Shown here in pieces: positions 32,617 through 40,819 of a stretch of 52,283 nucleotides of DNA (positions within the stretch are counted from its first letter, which is position 1; each line of letters begins with the position of its first letter). The notes beneath the pieces are model-generated. The model did no database searches and was not told the DNA's origin. It saw only the letters and a list, made by a program, of their open reading frames with translations. This DNA comes from a virus: positions 1-52,283 of the IMG/VR virus record IMGVR_UViG_3300006121_000010, one strand, 5' to 3'. The position numbers and the translations under genes are program-made.

Positions 32617-34674
32617 ATGAAAAAATTAAAAAAAATACTAATAAATCCGTGGTTGGCTCTCCTGACATTTGCAATATTGCTTATAGTTAAACTATCAAAT
32701 CCATATTTAATAGATGCAATGAAACTTAAATTTTATGACTATCTAATGTTAAGTAAACCAATTCACAGTGATCAGATTGTAATTGCAAATATTGGTGAAA
32801 GGGCATTAGAGAAATACGGACAATATCCATTTCCCAGAGATACATATGCAAAAATCGTCAACAATCTATATGATAATCATCATGCTGGTTTAGTTGGCAG
32901 CACCATAATGTTTCCAGAAAAGGATAGGTTTGGCGGAGATGATGTGTTTGCTAAGTCGCTTACAGAGCATCCAGTGGTTCTAAGTCAAACTGTTTCTGCC
33001 GATTGCACACGCAACAATAGTTCAACCCGTAAAACTGGCGTTGCAATAGTAGGTGATGGCAAGCCAACAGAATTTTTACCAAATTATCCATGTGTTCTTG
33101 ATAATATTTCAGTGTTGCAAGAGTCTGCTGTAGGTGTTGGTATAACATCAACGCTTCCTGAAACCGATGGTGTTGTTCGTCGCGTTCCTATGCTGGCAAC
33201 ATCAAAAGGAGATTATTATCCTTCGTTTGCATTAGAAATGCTACGTGCTGCTACAGGTGATCCAAGTTATCAGGCAAAAATAAATGAGACCGGCATTGAG
33301 GCAGTTCGTATTCCACAGTTTGGTAAAATTTCCACTGACGAATATGGTCGCGTGTTTGTTAATCCGAATTATGTATTCTCATCGTTTGAAGTAGGCGGGA
33401 ATATTCCGCATCTCGGTGGTAAGATCGTTCTACTCGGTGTGACTGCGAACGGTGTTGCAAACCCTGTAGCAACGCCGTCTGGTGCCCGAATGCCCCATCA
33501 GGTTCAGGCCAGCATTCTTCAGACTCTGATAAATCAGGATTCTGTATCAATTCCGAATTGGGTTGAATTGGTTGATCTTCTGGCATTTTTTATTCTTTCA
33601 GTTGCTGTTATTGGAATGTCAAACTTACGTTATTCTATTATATGGATCGCAATATTATTAACTGGATATATTTATGCTCCCTTCTATATGTATATACATA
33701 ATAAAATATTATTTGATGTGTCATTCAATGTACTGGCAGTTCTGATCATTTATATACATGTTTATTCAGTAAAGTTCATCAGTGAATTTCTACAGAAACA
33801 ACAAATCAAGAAACAGTTCGGCACATATCTAAGTCCTGATCTGGTTGCCCAATTGCAACGTCAGCCTGAATTGCTGCAATTGGGTGGCACTGAACAAGAA
33901 CTTTCAATCATGTTTACGGATGTTCGTGGATTCACGACGATTTCAGAACATTATGGTAAGAACGTGCAGGGCTTGACAAAAATTATGAATCGGTATATGA
34001 CTGCTATGACCAAAGCAATTTTAGAAAATAAAGGCACTTTGGACAAATACATCGGAGACGCTCAGATGGCGTTTTGGAATGCGCCGGTCAGCAATGAACA
34101 ACATGCTCTGGATGCCGTGCGTACTGCCTTTCAGATGTTAAAATCTCTTGAGGAATTTAATTATGAAGTCACCAAAGAAGGAGTCCCTGCTTTTGGAATG
34201 GGTCTGGGAATCAATACTGATACCGTTGTTGTTGGTAATATGGGAAGTGATCAGCGTTTTGACTATACTTGCTTGGGAGACGGTGTTAATCTTGCGTCAC
34301 GGTTGGAAGGGCAGTCAAAGCCTTATGGAGTCAGAATCATCATTGGTCCAAAGACCGCACAATATGTCAAAGACCGATACCAAATCGTAGAACTTGATCT
34401 TATTGCCGTTAAAGGTAAAACTGAGCCAGTAAGAATATATACGGTTTTGGAACAATTTAAAAAGATTGATGAAAATGCACATAATATGATTTTAAGTGCT
34501 TATAGGCTCGGTGCATGGAAAAGAGCACTGGTCATGATACAAACGCGTGGAAACATGTGGAATGGGCAACTGGATAATTATTACAAGATGCTTGAAGAGC
34601 GGATTTTAGAAATTCAAAAAAATCCGCCCGCTCCCAAAGATTGGGACGGGGTATATCGCGCTACATCAAAATAA
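32617..34674 (+). CDS. CHASE2-domain membrane adenylate cyclase (class III)
   Basis: A 685-residue inner-membrane sensor enzyme: an N-terminal membrane helix (about 12-28), an extracytoplasmic CHASE2 domain (about 30-310; GERALEKYGQYPFPRDTYAK), three membrane helices (about 315-390) and a class III cyclase domain (about 425-610). Catalytic features are intact: metal aspartates D435 (FTDVRGFT) and D481 (YIGDAQMAF), adenine-selecting K477 and the D-Y-T of 549-551, and transition-state residues N558 and R562 (VNLASR). It is therefore predicted to make cAMP from ATP in response to an envelope signal. The final 70 residues are helical. A good AAAGGAT ribosome binding site is present. Confidence 0.9.
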   Translation: MKKLKKILINPWLALLTFAILLIVKLSNPYLIDAMKLKFYDYLMLSKPIHSDQIVIANIGERALEKYGQYPFPRDTYAKIVNNLYDNHHAGLVGSTIMFPEKDRFGGDDVFAKSLTEHPVVLSQTVSADCTRNNSSTRKTGVAIVGDGKPTEFLPNYPCVLDNISVLQESAVGVGITSTLPETDGVVRRVPMLATSKGDYYPSFALEMLRAATGDPSYQAKINETGIEAVRIPQFGKISTDEYGRVFVNPNYVFSSFEVGGNIPHLGGKIVLLGVTANGVANPVATPSGARMPHQVQASILQTLINQDSVSIPNWVELVDLLAFFILSVAVIGMSNLRYSIIWIAILLTGYIYAPFYMYIHNKILFDVSFNVLAVLIIYIHVYSVKFISEFLQKQQIKKQFGTYLSPDLVAQLQRQPELLQLGGTEQELSIMFTDVRGFTTISEHYGKNVQGLTKIMNRYMTAMTKAILENKGTLDKYIGDAQMAFWNAPVSNEQHALDAVRTAFQMLKSLEEFNYEVTKEGVPAFGMGLGINTDTVVVGNMGSDQRFDYTCLGDGVNLASRLEGQSKPYGVRIIIGPKTAQYVKDRYQIVELDLIAVKGKTEPVRIYTVLEQFKKIDENAHNMILSAYRLGAWKRALVMIQTRGNMWNGQLDNYYKMLEERILEIQKNPPAPKDWDGVYRATSK

Positions 34675-34675
34675 A

Positions 34676-34683
34676 GATAAATA
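34676..34683 (+). promoter_or_regulatory. Late promoter (GATAAATA), leaderless arrangement
   Basis: Lies just after the cyclase stop codon. Five bases separate it from the ATG at 34689, so by T4 spacing (start about six bases downstream) the mRNA should begin at the A of the start codon. Confidence 0.65.
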
Positions 34684-34688
34684 TATTC

Positions 34689-35276
34689 ATGATAACAACC
34701 GAAATCATCCATGAATCTGCCGCTGATGTGCTGGCGAAGAAATTGCCTTCATTTGAAAAGCATGACTATGATACTATTGACAAATTAGTTCGTAATGTTG
34801 CTGATAAACATAGCATTACCAGTGATGCATTGCATGATATATTTGTCAAAAAATATCATAAAACTCCCAAGGCTTGGATTGAAGACCTCAAAGATTTGGA
34901 TGAAACCAGCGGTAATCCTTCTGATGATATTGGTGAAGAGGTAAAGAAATTTGCTGAATGGACCGGTCGCCGCCTCAACCTCAACCATCTTCCCAAAATT
35001 GAACTTAGTCATGACAGCGATGATGCACAAAATAACCATCATACTGGTGGACACATGCCCGGTTCAGGATCGGTATGGGTTTATGCAAAAAATAGAAATC
35101 TTGTAGACATACTGAGAACCGTAGCACACGAACTTACCCATGTACGACAAGAAGAACTCGGAATGATCAAACCAGGATCAAGCTATCCCGGAAGTCCAAT
35201 AGAATTACTAGCCGATATGGTAGCTGGAAAACTGATTAAGATTTATGGCGAAAAGAATCATCACATCTTTCAATAA
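34689..35276 (+). CDS. HExxH metallopeptidase-like protein with capsid-targeting-like N-terminus
   Basis: A 195-residue protein. The frame is open from 34641, but the late promoter and the leader-like N-terminus (MITTEIIHES, with an I-H-E-S site) point to 34689. The C-terminal half holds the zinc motif HELTH (147-151) in a helix after LVDILRTVA, and a downstream E-L-L-A-D-M-V-A-G-K helix that could supply the third ligand. A second L-D-E site lies at 70-72. It resembles small gluzincin-like phage peptidases. If packaged like its T4 counterparts it would be released by the prohead protease; the substrate is unknown. Confidence 0.7.
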   Translation: MITTEIIHESAADVLAKKLPSFEKHDYDTIDKLVRNVADKHSITSDALHDIFVKKYHKTPKAWIEDLKDLDETSGNPSDDIGEEVKKFAEWTGRRLNLNHLPKIELSHDSDDAQNNHHTGGHMPGSGSVWVYAKNRNLVDILRTVAHELTHVRQEELGMIKPGSSYPGSPIELLADMVAGKLIKIYGEKNHHIFQ

Positions 35277-35290
35277 ATTGGACAAAAACA

Positions 35291-35318
35291 TTGACTTATC
35301 TGCGTAGTGTGTTATAAT
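35291..35318 (+). promoter_or_regulatory. Sigma70-type promoter before dsbA-like and polymerase genes
   Basis: TTGACT (35291-35296), 16-base spacer, TATAAT (35313-35318). Followed by a strong AAGGAGA (35331-35337). Confidence 0.75.
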
Positions 35319-35341
35319 AACTAGACTAATAAGGAGATAAT

Positions 35342-35602
35342 ATGTCTAACAGAACTTTTAACGCAGAAGCCACTCTTAAATTGAAGCAGTTGATCAACGA
35401 AGGACTAAATGTCCTACAGGAAGTTGAAACTCTCAACGAAGGTCTAAATGACACCGTTAAGTCTATTGCTGAGGAATTGGAAATCAAATCGTCAATTCTC
35501 AAGAAGGCGATCAAAGTTGCCCACAAGCAGCGCCTTGAACAAACTAATGAAGAAAATGAAGCACTCAACCATATTCTACAGGTAGTCGGGAAAGCCAACT
35601 AA
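35342..35602 (+). CDS. dsbA: DsbA-like dsDNA-binding late-transcription accessory protein
   Basis: An 86-residue all-helical, charged protein. The pattern LKQLINEGLNVLQEVETLNE, L-N-D-T-V-K-S-I-A-E-E-L, then SILKKAIKVAHKQRL, matches the T4 DsbA-like family found in T4-type phages (T4 DsbA, 89 residues, binds double-stranded DNA near late promoters). It is unrelated to the thiol oxidase of the same name. It is transcribed from a strong sigma70-type promoter and its stop codon directly abuts the polymerase GTG start. Confidence 0.75.
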   Translation: MSNRTFNAEATLKLKQLINEGLNVLQEVETLNEGLNDTVKSIAEELEIKSSILKKAIKVAHKQRLEQTNEENEALNHILQVVGKAN

Positions 35603-37294
35603 GTGTCATATGTTGATGCCATCCTTTCAATAAAGGATGATAAAATACATGTGGTAGAGCGAAGCCCTGAAGGCAATCGGATATACAAAGAATATCCAAC
35701 AAATTATGTTTTTTATTACCCTGACCCAAAGGGAAAGCATCGTTCTATTTTTGGTAATCCACTTAGTAGATTTTCAACTCGCAAGAGAAATGAGTTTGAA
35801 AAGGAAAAGCGGATTCATGGTAACAAAAAACTATTTGAAAGTGATGTTAATGCGGTATTTAGATGCTTGGCAGACAACTATCTCAATGTAGAACCTCCCA
35901 AGTTACATACTTGCTTTTTTGATATTGAGACGGACTTTGATCCTGAAAAGGGTTTCAGTCCGACAGACGATCCATTTAATCCAGTCACGGCGATTTCTTT
36001 GTATTTGGATTGGAAAGATCAGTTAATCACTCTTGCTATTCCACCAAAACACATGACCGATGAAACGGCGCAAGAGTTAGTGCGTGACTTTCCTAACACG
36101 TTTCTGTTTCGTTCTGAAATTGAAATGTTTGAGACATTCTTCCAACTGATTGAAGATGCCGATATTCTCACTGGGTGGAACTCAGAGGGATACGATATTC
36201 CTTATTGTGTAAATCGGGTAACCCGAATTATGTCTAAGGATGATACACGTAAGTTCTGCCTTCTTGGTCAACTTCCGAAGATTCGCACATATGAACGATT
36301 TGGTAAAGAAGAAACTACCTACGATTTAGTCGGGCGAGTTCATATGGACTATTTGCAGTTATATAAAAAGTATAACTACGAATCGCGCCATAGTTATTCT
36401 CTTGATGCAATTGGTGAAATGGAAGTAGGTGAACGTAAGACTCAATATGAGGGTTCACTTGACCAGTTATACAATCAAGATTTCAAAACCTTTATTGAAT
36501 ATAACCGACAGGATACTATGCTTATGGTGAAGATTCATCGTAAGACTAAGTTTCTTGAATTAGCAAACGCACTGGCACATGAAAACACAGTGTTGTTACC
36601 AACGGCTATGGGTTCGGTGGCGATGATCGAAATGGCGGTCATCAATGACGCACATTCTCGTGGATTTGTCGTTCCCGATAAGAATAGGAAAGATGGACCA
36701 AGCGATGACCAACAGGCGGCTGGTGCATATGTTGCCACACCACAGGTTGGAATGCACGAATGGGTGGGAGCAGTGGATATTAACTCACTGTATCCTTCTG
36801 ACATTCGTGCATTGAACATGTCACCAGAAACCATCGTTGCTCAGGTTCGTCAGACTCTTACCGAACAGTATATGGCTGACAAAACCAAAAAAATCAAGCA
36901 AAGCAAAAAACAGAGCAAAAGAAAGGATAGCACTACTGACAAAGAAATAACTGCTGCTTTGTTATGGGAAAATCTTTTTGGATCGCTTGAATATACTGCG
37001 ATCATGAATCAGGAACGTGGCACTATATTGATCGTTGACTATGAAGACGGAAGATCAGTAGAAATGTCTGCTGCTGAAATCTGGAAGATGATATTTGACA
37101 GCAATAATCCATATATTCTCTCTGCGAATGGCACGATCTTTACCTATGAAAGGGAAGGAGTCATCCCCGGTTTGCTATCAAGATGGTATTCAGAACGTAA
37201 GGCTACACAAAAGCAAGCCAAGACGGTCAGAACTTTAAACTCTGGTATTGAAATCAATTCAAAATTAGCCGAAAAACTTAAAAAAATACTTTAA
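35603..37294 (+). CDS. 43: DNA polymerase (gp43) N-terminal part: exonuclease and palm motif A
   Basis: A 563-residue N-terminal portion of a T4-type family B replicative polymerase, starting at GTG directly after the upstream stop. The N-terminal domain is followed by the 3'-5' exonuclease (FFDIETDFD with D107 and E109; TGWNSEGYDIPY; YNRQDTML) and palm motif A (VDINSLYPSDI, D392). The chain then stops (EKLKKIL) before the fingers, where an HNH endonuclease gene follows. The remainder is encoded from 38493. Split gp43 proteins that assemble into an active enzyme are known in Aeromonas T4-like phages, so the two parts probably work together. Confidence 0.88.
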   Translation: MSYVDAILSIKDDKIHVVERSPEGNRIYKEYPTNYVFYYPDPKGKHRSIFGNPLSRFSTRKRNEFEKEKRIHGNKKLFESDVNAVFRCLADNYLNVEPPKLHTCFFDIETDFDPEKGFSPTDDPFNPVTAISLYLDWKDQLITLAIPPKHMTDETAQELVRDFPNTFLFRSEIEMFETFFQLIEDADILTGWNSEGYDIPYCVNRVTRIMSKDDTRKFCLLGQLPKIRTYERFGKEETTYDLVGRVHMDYLQLYKKYNYESRHSYSLDAIGEMEVGERKTQYEGSLDQLYNQDFKTFIEYNRQDTMLMVKIHRKTKFLELANALAHENTVLLPTAMGSVAMIEMAVINDAHSRGFVVPDKNRKDGPSDDQQAAGAYVATPQVGMHEWVGAVDINSLYPSDIRALNMSPETIVAQVRQTLTEQYMADKTKKIKQSKKQSKRKDSTTDKEITAALLWENLFGSLEYTAIMNQERGTILIVDYEDGRSVEMSAAEIWKMIFDSNNPYILSANGTIFTYEREGVIPGLLSRWYSERKATQKQAKTVRTLNSGIEINSKLAEKLKKIL

Positions 37295-37296
37295 GT

Positions 37297-37304
37297 GATA
37301 AATA
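37297..37304 (+). promoter_or_regulatory. Late promoter (GATAAATA) for the HNH endonuclease
   Basis: Begins three bases after the polymerase fragment stop codon and overlaps the 5' arm of the hairpin at 37301-37321. The expected start near 37310 lies in the loop. Confidence 0.65.
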
Positions 37305-37321
37305 CCCTATACGGAGGTATT
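37301..37321 (+). promoter_or_regulatory. RBS-sequestering hairpin of the HNH endonuclease
   Basis: AATACC (37301-37306) pairs with GGTATT (37316-37321). The GGAGG ribosome binding site (37313-37317) straddles loop and stem, and the ATG follows directly at 37322. This mirrors the T4 I-TevI control element. Confidence 0.6.
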
Positions 37322-38500
37322 ATGAACTTAATTGATATAGAAACCATTATGAGAGACATGTGCAGTATAAAACATGAACACTCATTTAAACGATACCTAA
37401 AATTGATTGAAATTTACAGAAAATTAAATTTATCCAAGAAAAGTTTTGGAAAAGGTGAGATTGAAGCGCATCACATTCTTCCAAGTAAAATATGGCAAGA
37501 ATATAAAAAAGAAAAATGGAATATAGTGAACCTACCCGTCCGTGCTCATGTTATCGCGCATTATCTACTTTATAAATTTTTACCAAAATCGGAGTGTGTG
37601 TTTGCGTTTAATCAGATGCACAGAGTTTCCGTAAAAACAGGAAAGTTAAACGCCAGATTATATGCCAAAGCGAGAATTGAATTGGCGCAGTTGGTAAGCA
37701 AAGTCAATTCCGGCAGAAAATGGTCAGATGAACAGCACAAATTGCATAGAAAAATTCATTGTGGTAAAAACACATATCGCAATATCACATCTGGAGAGTG
37801 TAAAAAGTTTATAGTAGGAGATGAACCGGCAGGATGGGAGCCGTTCCAGACTGGTCGGACAAAGAGTATTGCAGCAAAAGAAAAAATGGGAGAGTCAATG
37901 TCTGGAAGAATATGGCAATATCATTCGGAATCTAAAGAGGTTAAATTTGCAAACTTTTTAATAGATGGGTTTACGAAGGGAATACCGCCATGGTTTGTCT
38001 ATGATCATGCAGAAATTACGAAAACCTACAAATGGGCATATAATCCGGATACAAACGAAGTTATTCGGTGCGCAGAAATTGATATTCCCGTTGGGTTTGA
38101 ATTGGGGCGGGACCCGTCTTATGTTAACAAAGGATTTGAAAAAATAAATCAGTCCGGTTTATGTAGGATGCTGGACATTGAAGACAAATGTTATACGCTA
38201 GTATCAGAAGATATTTTACCTAACCCACGATATGTTAAACATGGTGCTTGTGTTGACGATATTTATGTGATATTATACAAAGACAGTATTTATTATTCTT
38301 GGGTTGATGTAGAACGAGAACACCCAGAATTGCCGAAAATGAACAAAAAGAGAGATATCTCTCTACTTGACTACGTTGTGCCTAAAAAGCATTTTAACCA
38401 AACACCAGATAGGCAACGTTTTTGTGAAATGCATCATGGTAAAACATTTGGAGAAATTGGAATATCTATGCGAAAACTAAAGGAAAATGACAATGATTGA
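37322..38500 (+). CDS. HNH homing endonuclease inserted in the polymerase gene
   Basis: A 392-residue protein. The HNH/zinc-finger-like nuclease core is near residues 47-85 (IEAHHILPSKIW, WNIVNLPVRAHVIAHYLL). Downstream lie NUMOD-like DNA-binding segments (NTYRNITSGECKKFIVGDE, GESMSGRIW) and a long C-terminal region with helix-turn-helix character (GKTFGEIGISMRKLK). Start chosen at ATG 37322 after GGAGG; the frame is open from 37295. It separates the two halves of the DNA polymerase gene, and its last eight bases overlap the start of the second half. It likely cuts polymerase genes lacking the insertion. Confidence 0.85.
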   Translation: MNLIDIETIMRDMCSIKHEHSFKRYLKLIEIYRKLNLSKKSFGKGEIEAHHILPSKIWQEYKKEKWNIVNLPVRAHVIAHYLLYKFLPKSECVFAFNQMHRVSVKTGKLNARLYAKARIELAQLVSKVNSGRKWSDEQHKLHRKIHCGKNTYRNITSGECKKFIVGDEPAGWEPFQTGRTKSIAAKEKMGESMSGRIWQYHSESKEVKFANFLIDGFTKGIPPWFVYDHAEITKTYKWAYNPDTNEVIRCAEIDIPVGFELGRDPSYVNKGFEKINQSGLCRMLDIEDKCYTLVSEDILPNPRYVKHGACVDDIYVILYKDSIYYSWVDVEREHPELPKMNKKRDISLLDYVVPKKHFNQTPDRQRFCEMHHGKTFGEIGISMRKLKENDND

Positions 38501-40023
38501 TACAGAATATATCAACACCCTAATAAAGACAGAAGACGTTGATGGTCTTGCCGCGTATATGAAAAAATATAAATTGCGATTATCCGCAGACAACAAAATT
38601 ATTGGTGATGCGGATGTTGTTGCTGAATCTTATGCTTACTGGGATAAAAGACAACTCGTGCGAAAAATTCTCCTAAACTCTGCGTTAATTCCTAGCGCCC
38701 TTGTGTAGTGATACACACTGAATAACCCGTCTAATTGCTGGAAACTCTCATTGCGTAATGGCAGAGACAATCAGCAGCCAAGTAGAAATAGATTATTTCT
38801 AAAGGTTCAACGACTAGCCCATAGTGGCGTAAGCAATAAGCCAATGATTGCTGAAACGGCGGGGGTCTATACTTAATAGATCGTGATATAGTCTGTTCTA
38901 ATATGAAAATATTAGCAGCATTTTAAATGCGGATGTGAAATTGCTAATCACATTGAACACTAAAGATGGTGCACTTCTAAACGAACACTGCCGATTCTAT
39001 GATAAACGAATCGGTCAGTCAGTAACTCTTTCTGGTCGTCAAATTGTTCGCCACATGATGAGCAAGATCAATGAGATTATTGAAGGGACTTATTCTCACG
39101 AAGGAAGTTCAATCGTATATGGAGATACTGACTCCTGCTATTTCTCTGCATATCCAATTCTTAAGAGTCAAATTGATTCTGGTGAAGTTGAATGGGACAA
39201 AGACACCTGCGTTGCATTGTATGATAACATAGCAGAACAGACCAATGAAAGTTTTCCTGCATTCATGGAGAAAGCATTTCATTGTCCACGCAAGAATGGT
39301 GCAGTCATTAAGGCTGGTCGCGAATTGATTGGTGATCGTGCTATCTTTATTGCCAAGAAGATTTATGCCATCAATATTTTTGATCTTGAAGGCGATAGAC
39401 TTGATCTGATTATTGACGAGAATGATGCTATCAAAAAAGGCGTAAATATCGGTTACGGTAAGGTAAAGGCTATGGGTGTCGCATTGAAGCGGTCGGATAC
39501 GCCAAAATACATTCAAGAGTTTTTAATGGATGTATTGTGTATGGTAATTCAACAATGCAAACAGCGCGAGGAAGTTATTCAAAAAATAAAAACGTTTAAA
39601 ACCTATCTTTCTGGTCAAGATAGTTGGACCAAAGGTAATCCCAAGTCTGTAAATAAACTAACGTATCATACTGCAAAATTTGAAAAAACTGGACAGTGTG
39701 GAGTTGGTCATGCCAAGGCAGCAATCAATTACAATTATCTGCGTAGAATGCACGGTGATAACTACAGCCAAAAAATTGTTGATGGCATGAAGGTAATTGT
39801 ATGTTCACTTAAACCCAATCCTCTCGGATTTACATCTATTGCATACCCAACCGATGAATTAAGATTGCCTCAATGGTTTTTGGATTTGCCATTTGATGAC
39901 AAGGACATGGAACGCAAATTGATAGATGAAAAAATTGAGAACTTGCTCGGCGTCCTAAAATGGGACTTACGAATTGATACTGATACAAACAGCACCTTCG
40001 CAGATTTGTTCAATTTTGGTTAA
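38493..40023 (+). CDS. 43: DNA polymerase (gp43) C-terminal part, interrupted by a group I intron
   Basis: Read as join(38493..38685, 38966..40023), giving 416 residues in one frame (1251 bases). ATG 38493 has AAGGA nine bases upstream and overlaps the HNH stop. Exon 1 ends AYWDKRQLVRKILLNS, the fingers helix; splicing after T38685 to A38966 creates N-S-A-Y-G-A-L-L-N, the conserved motif B region of family B polymerases. Exon 2 then gives RFYDKRIGQSVTLSGR, the catalytic YGDTDS (palm motif C, at about 39118-39135) and the thumb. Without splicing, exon 1 runs into a stop at 38708. With the part at 35603-37294 the enzyme totals about 979 residues (T4: 898). Confidence 0.85.
38686..38965 (+). other. 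Group I intron (280 nt, no internal ORF)
   Basis: Supports: (1) the flanking exons rejoin in frame to a conserved polymerase motif; (2) the 5' exon ends in T and the intron ends in G, as group I splicing needs; (3) P1 can form between exon GCGT (38682-38685) and intron GCGC (38695-38698) with a U-G wobble at the splice site; (4) the core carries GGTTCAACGACTA (38804-38816) and GATATAGTC (38885-38893), and GACTA/TAGTC pair as P7. It has no open reading frame of useful length, so mobility would need an endonuclease from elsewhere, perhaps the HNH gene 186 bases upstream. Confidence 0.85.
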
Positions 40024-40031
40024 CAGGCTTG

Positions 40032-40060
40032 TTGACTTATATCACAAATTCATGTAATAT
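40032..40060 (+). promoter_or_regulatory. Sigma70-type promoter for the sliding clamp
   Basis: TTGACT (40032-40037), 17-base spacer, TAATAT (40055-40060). Followed by AAAGGA and the ATG at 40087. Confidence 0.7.
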
Positions 40061-40086
40061 AGACATTATATAACAAAGGAAATACA

Positions 40087-40818
40087 ATGAAAGATTATCT
40101 TCTTGATATCATTCAACACACCCATGGTTTAGGTGGAGTTGATTTAGTTAAGGTTGTCGGAACGGATGCCGATACTCAAGTTACTGCCTCTTCGGAAGAC
40201 CGAACGGTTATCGTATATGGAAACTTTAAGGCTCCATTAGCAGATTTCATCGGCACGTTTGGAATGCCAAATTTGTCTAAGTTAAAGACTATCGTAAGTT
40301 TTGATGACTACGATGACGATTCCATTATCAATGTTACCCGAGGAACACACTCTGATGCGACTGCACCATCAGCCATTCACTTTGAAACTAAGTCGGGTGA
40401 CTTCATCAATGACTATCGTTTAATGGCTAAGACAATCGTTGAGGATAAAGTTAAGAATGTTACATTCAAAGGAACTACTTGGGATGTGGAATTTGAACCT
40501 TCAATGAACAGCATTCAGCGATTGAAGAATCAGGCACAGGCCAACAGTGAAGAACTTTATTTCAAGACCAAGACTGACAACGGCGACTTGAAGATTTATT
40601 TTGGGGATGCGTCAACGCACTCCGGTAATTTCGTGTTCCAATCAAATATTACTGGAAACTTAAGCAAGCCGTGGAATTGGCCAGTCAAGGTTTTCCTTGC
40701 AATCATGGGGCTTCCGGGCGACAAGACAGTCCGCATCGCGGATGCAGGTGTCACTGAAATTACAGTTGACAGTGGTCTTGCCATATGGCGTTATCTACTC
40801 CCAGCACAGGCTAAGTAA
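40087..40818 (+). CDS. 45: Sliding clamp (gp45-like processivity factor)
   Basis: A 243-residue protein with the composition and layout of T4 gp45 (228 residues): an N-terminal segment with a DIIQHTHGLG helix, FIGTFGMPNLSKLKTI, a long acidic strand-rich middle and a C-terminal LAIWRYLLPAQAK. gp45 trimers encircle DNA, tether the polymerase and, in T4, also activate late transcription. It has its own promoter and lies 64 bases after the polymerase gene; the loader subunit is at 2795-3721. Confidence 0.85.
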   Translation: MKDYLLDIIQHTHGLGGVDLVKVVGTDADTQVTASSEDRTVIVYGNFKAPLADFIGTFGMPNLSKLKTIVSFDDYDDDSIINVTRGTHSDATAPSAIHFETKSGDFINDYRLMAKTIVEDKVKNVTFKGTTWDVEFEPSMNSIQRLKNQAQANSEELYFKTKTDNGDLKIYFGDASTHSGNFVFQSNITGNLSKPWNWPVKVFLAIMGLPGDKTVRIADAGVTEITVDSGLAIWRYLLPAQAK

Positions 40819-40819
40819 T

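Noticed and set aside
28615-34674. Curli module as host DNA or prophage contamination
   Set aside because: It is flanked on both sides by phage genes in the same orientation with overlapping starts; a phage late box directly follows the cyclase stop; and base composition is like the neighbouring phage genes. No insertion-sequence ends or attachment repeats were seen.
37295-38500. HNH region as part of an intron or intein in the polymerase
   Set aside because: The first polymerase part ends in its own stop, the second has its own ribosome binding site and start, and no splice motifs or intein blocks (C-terminal H-N, N-terminal C/S) were seen. A free-standing gene insertion fits better.
38487-38708. 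A separate 73-residue gene
   Set aside because: Its end after K-I-L-L-N-S is intron sequence; the rest is the polymerase fingers helix continued in the next exon.
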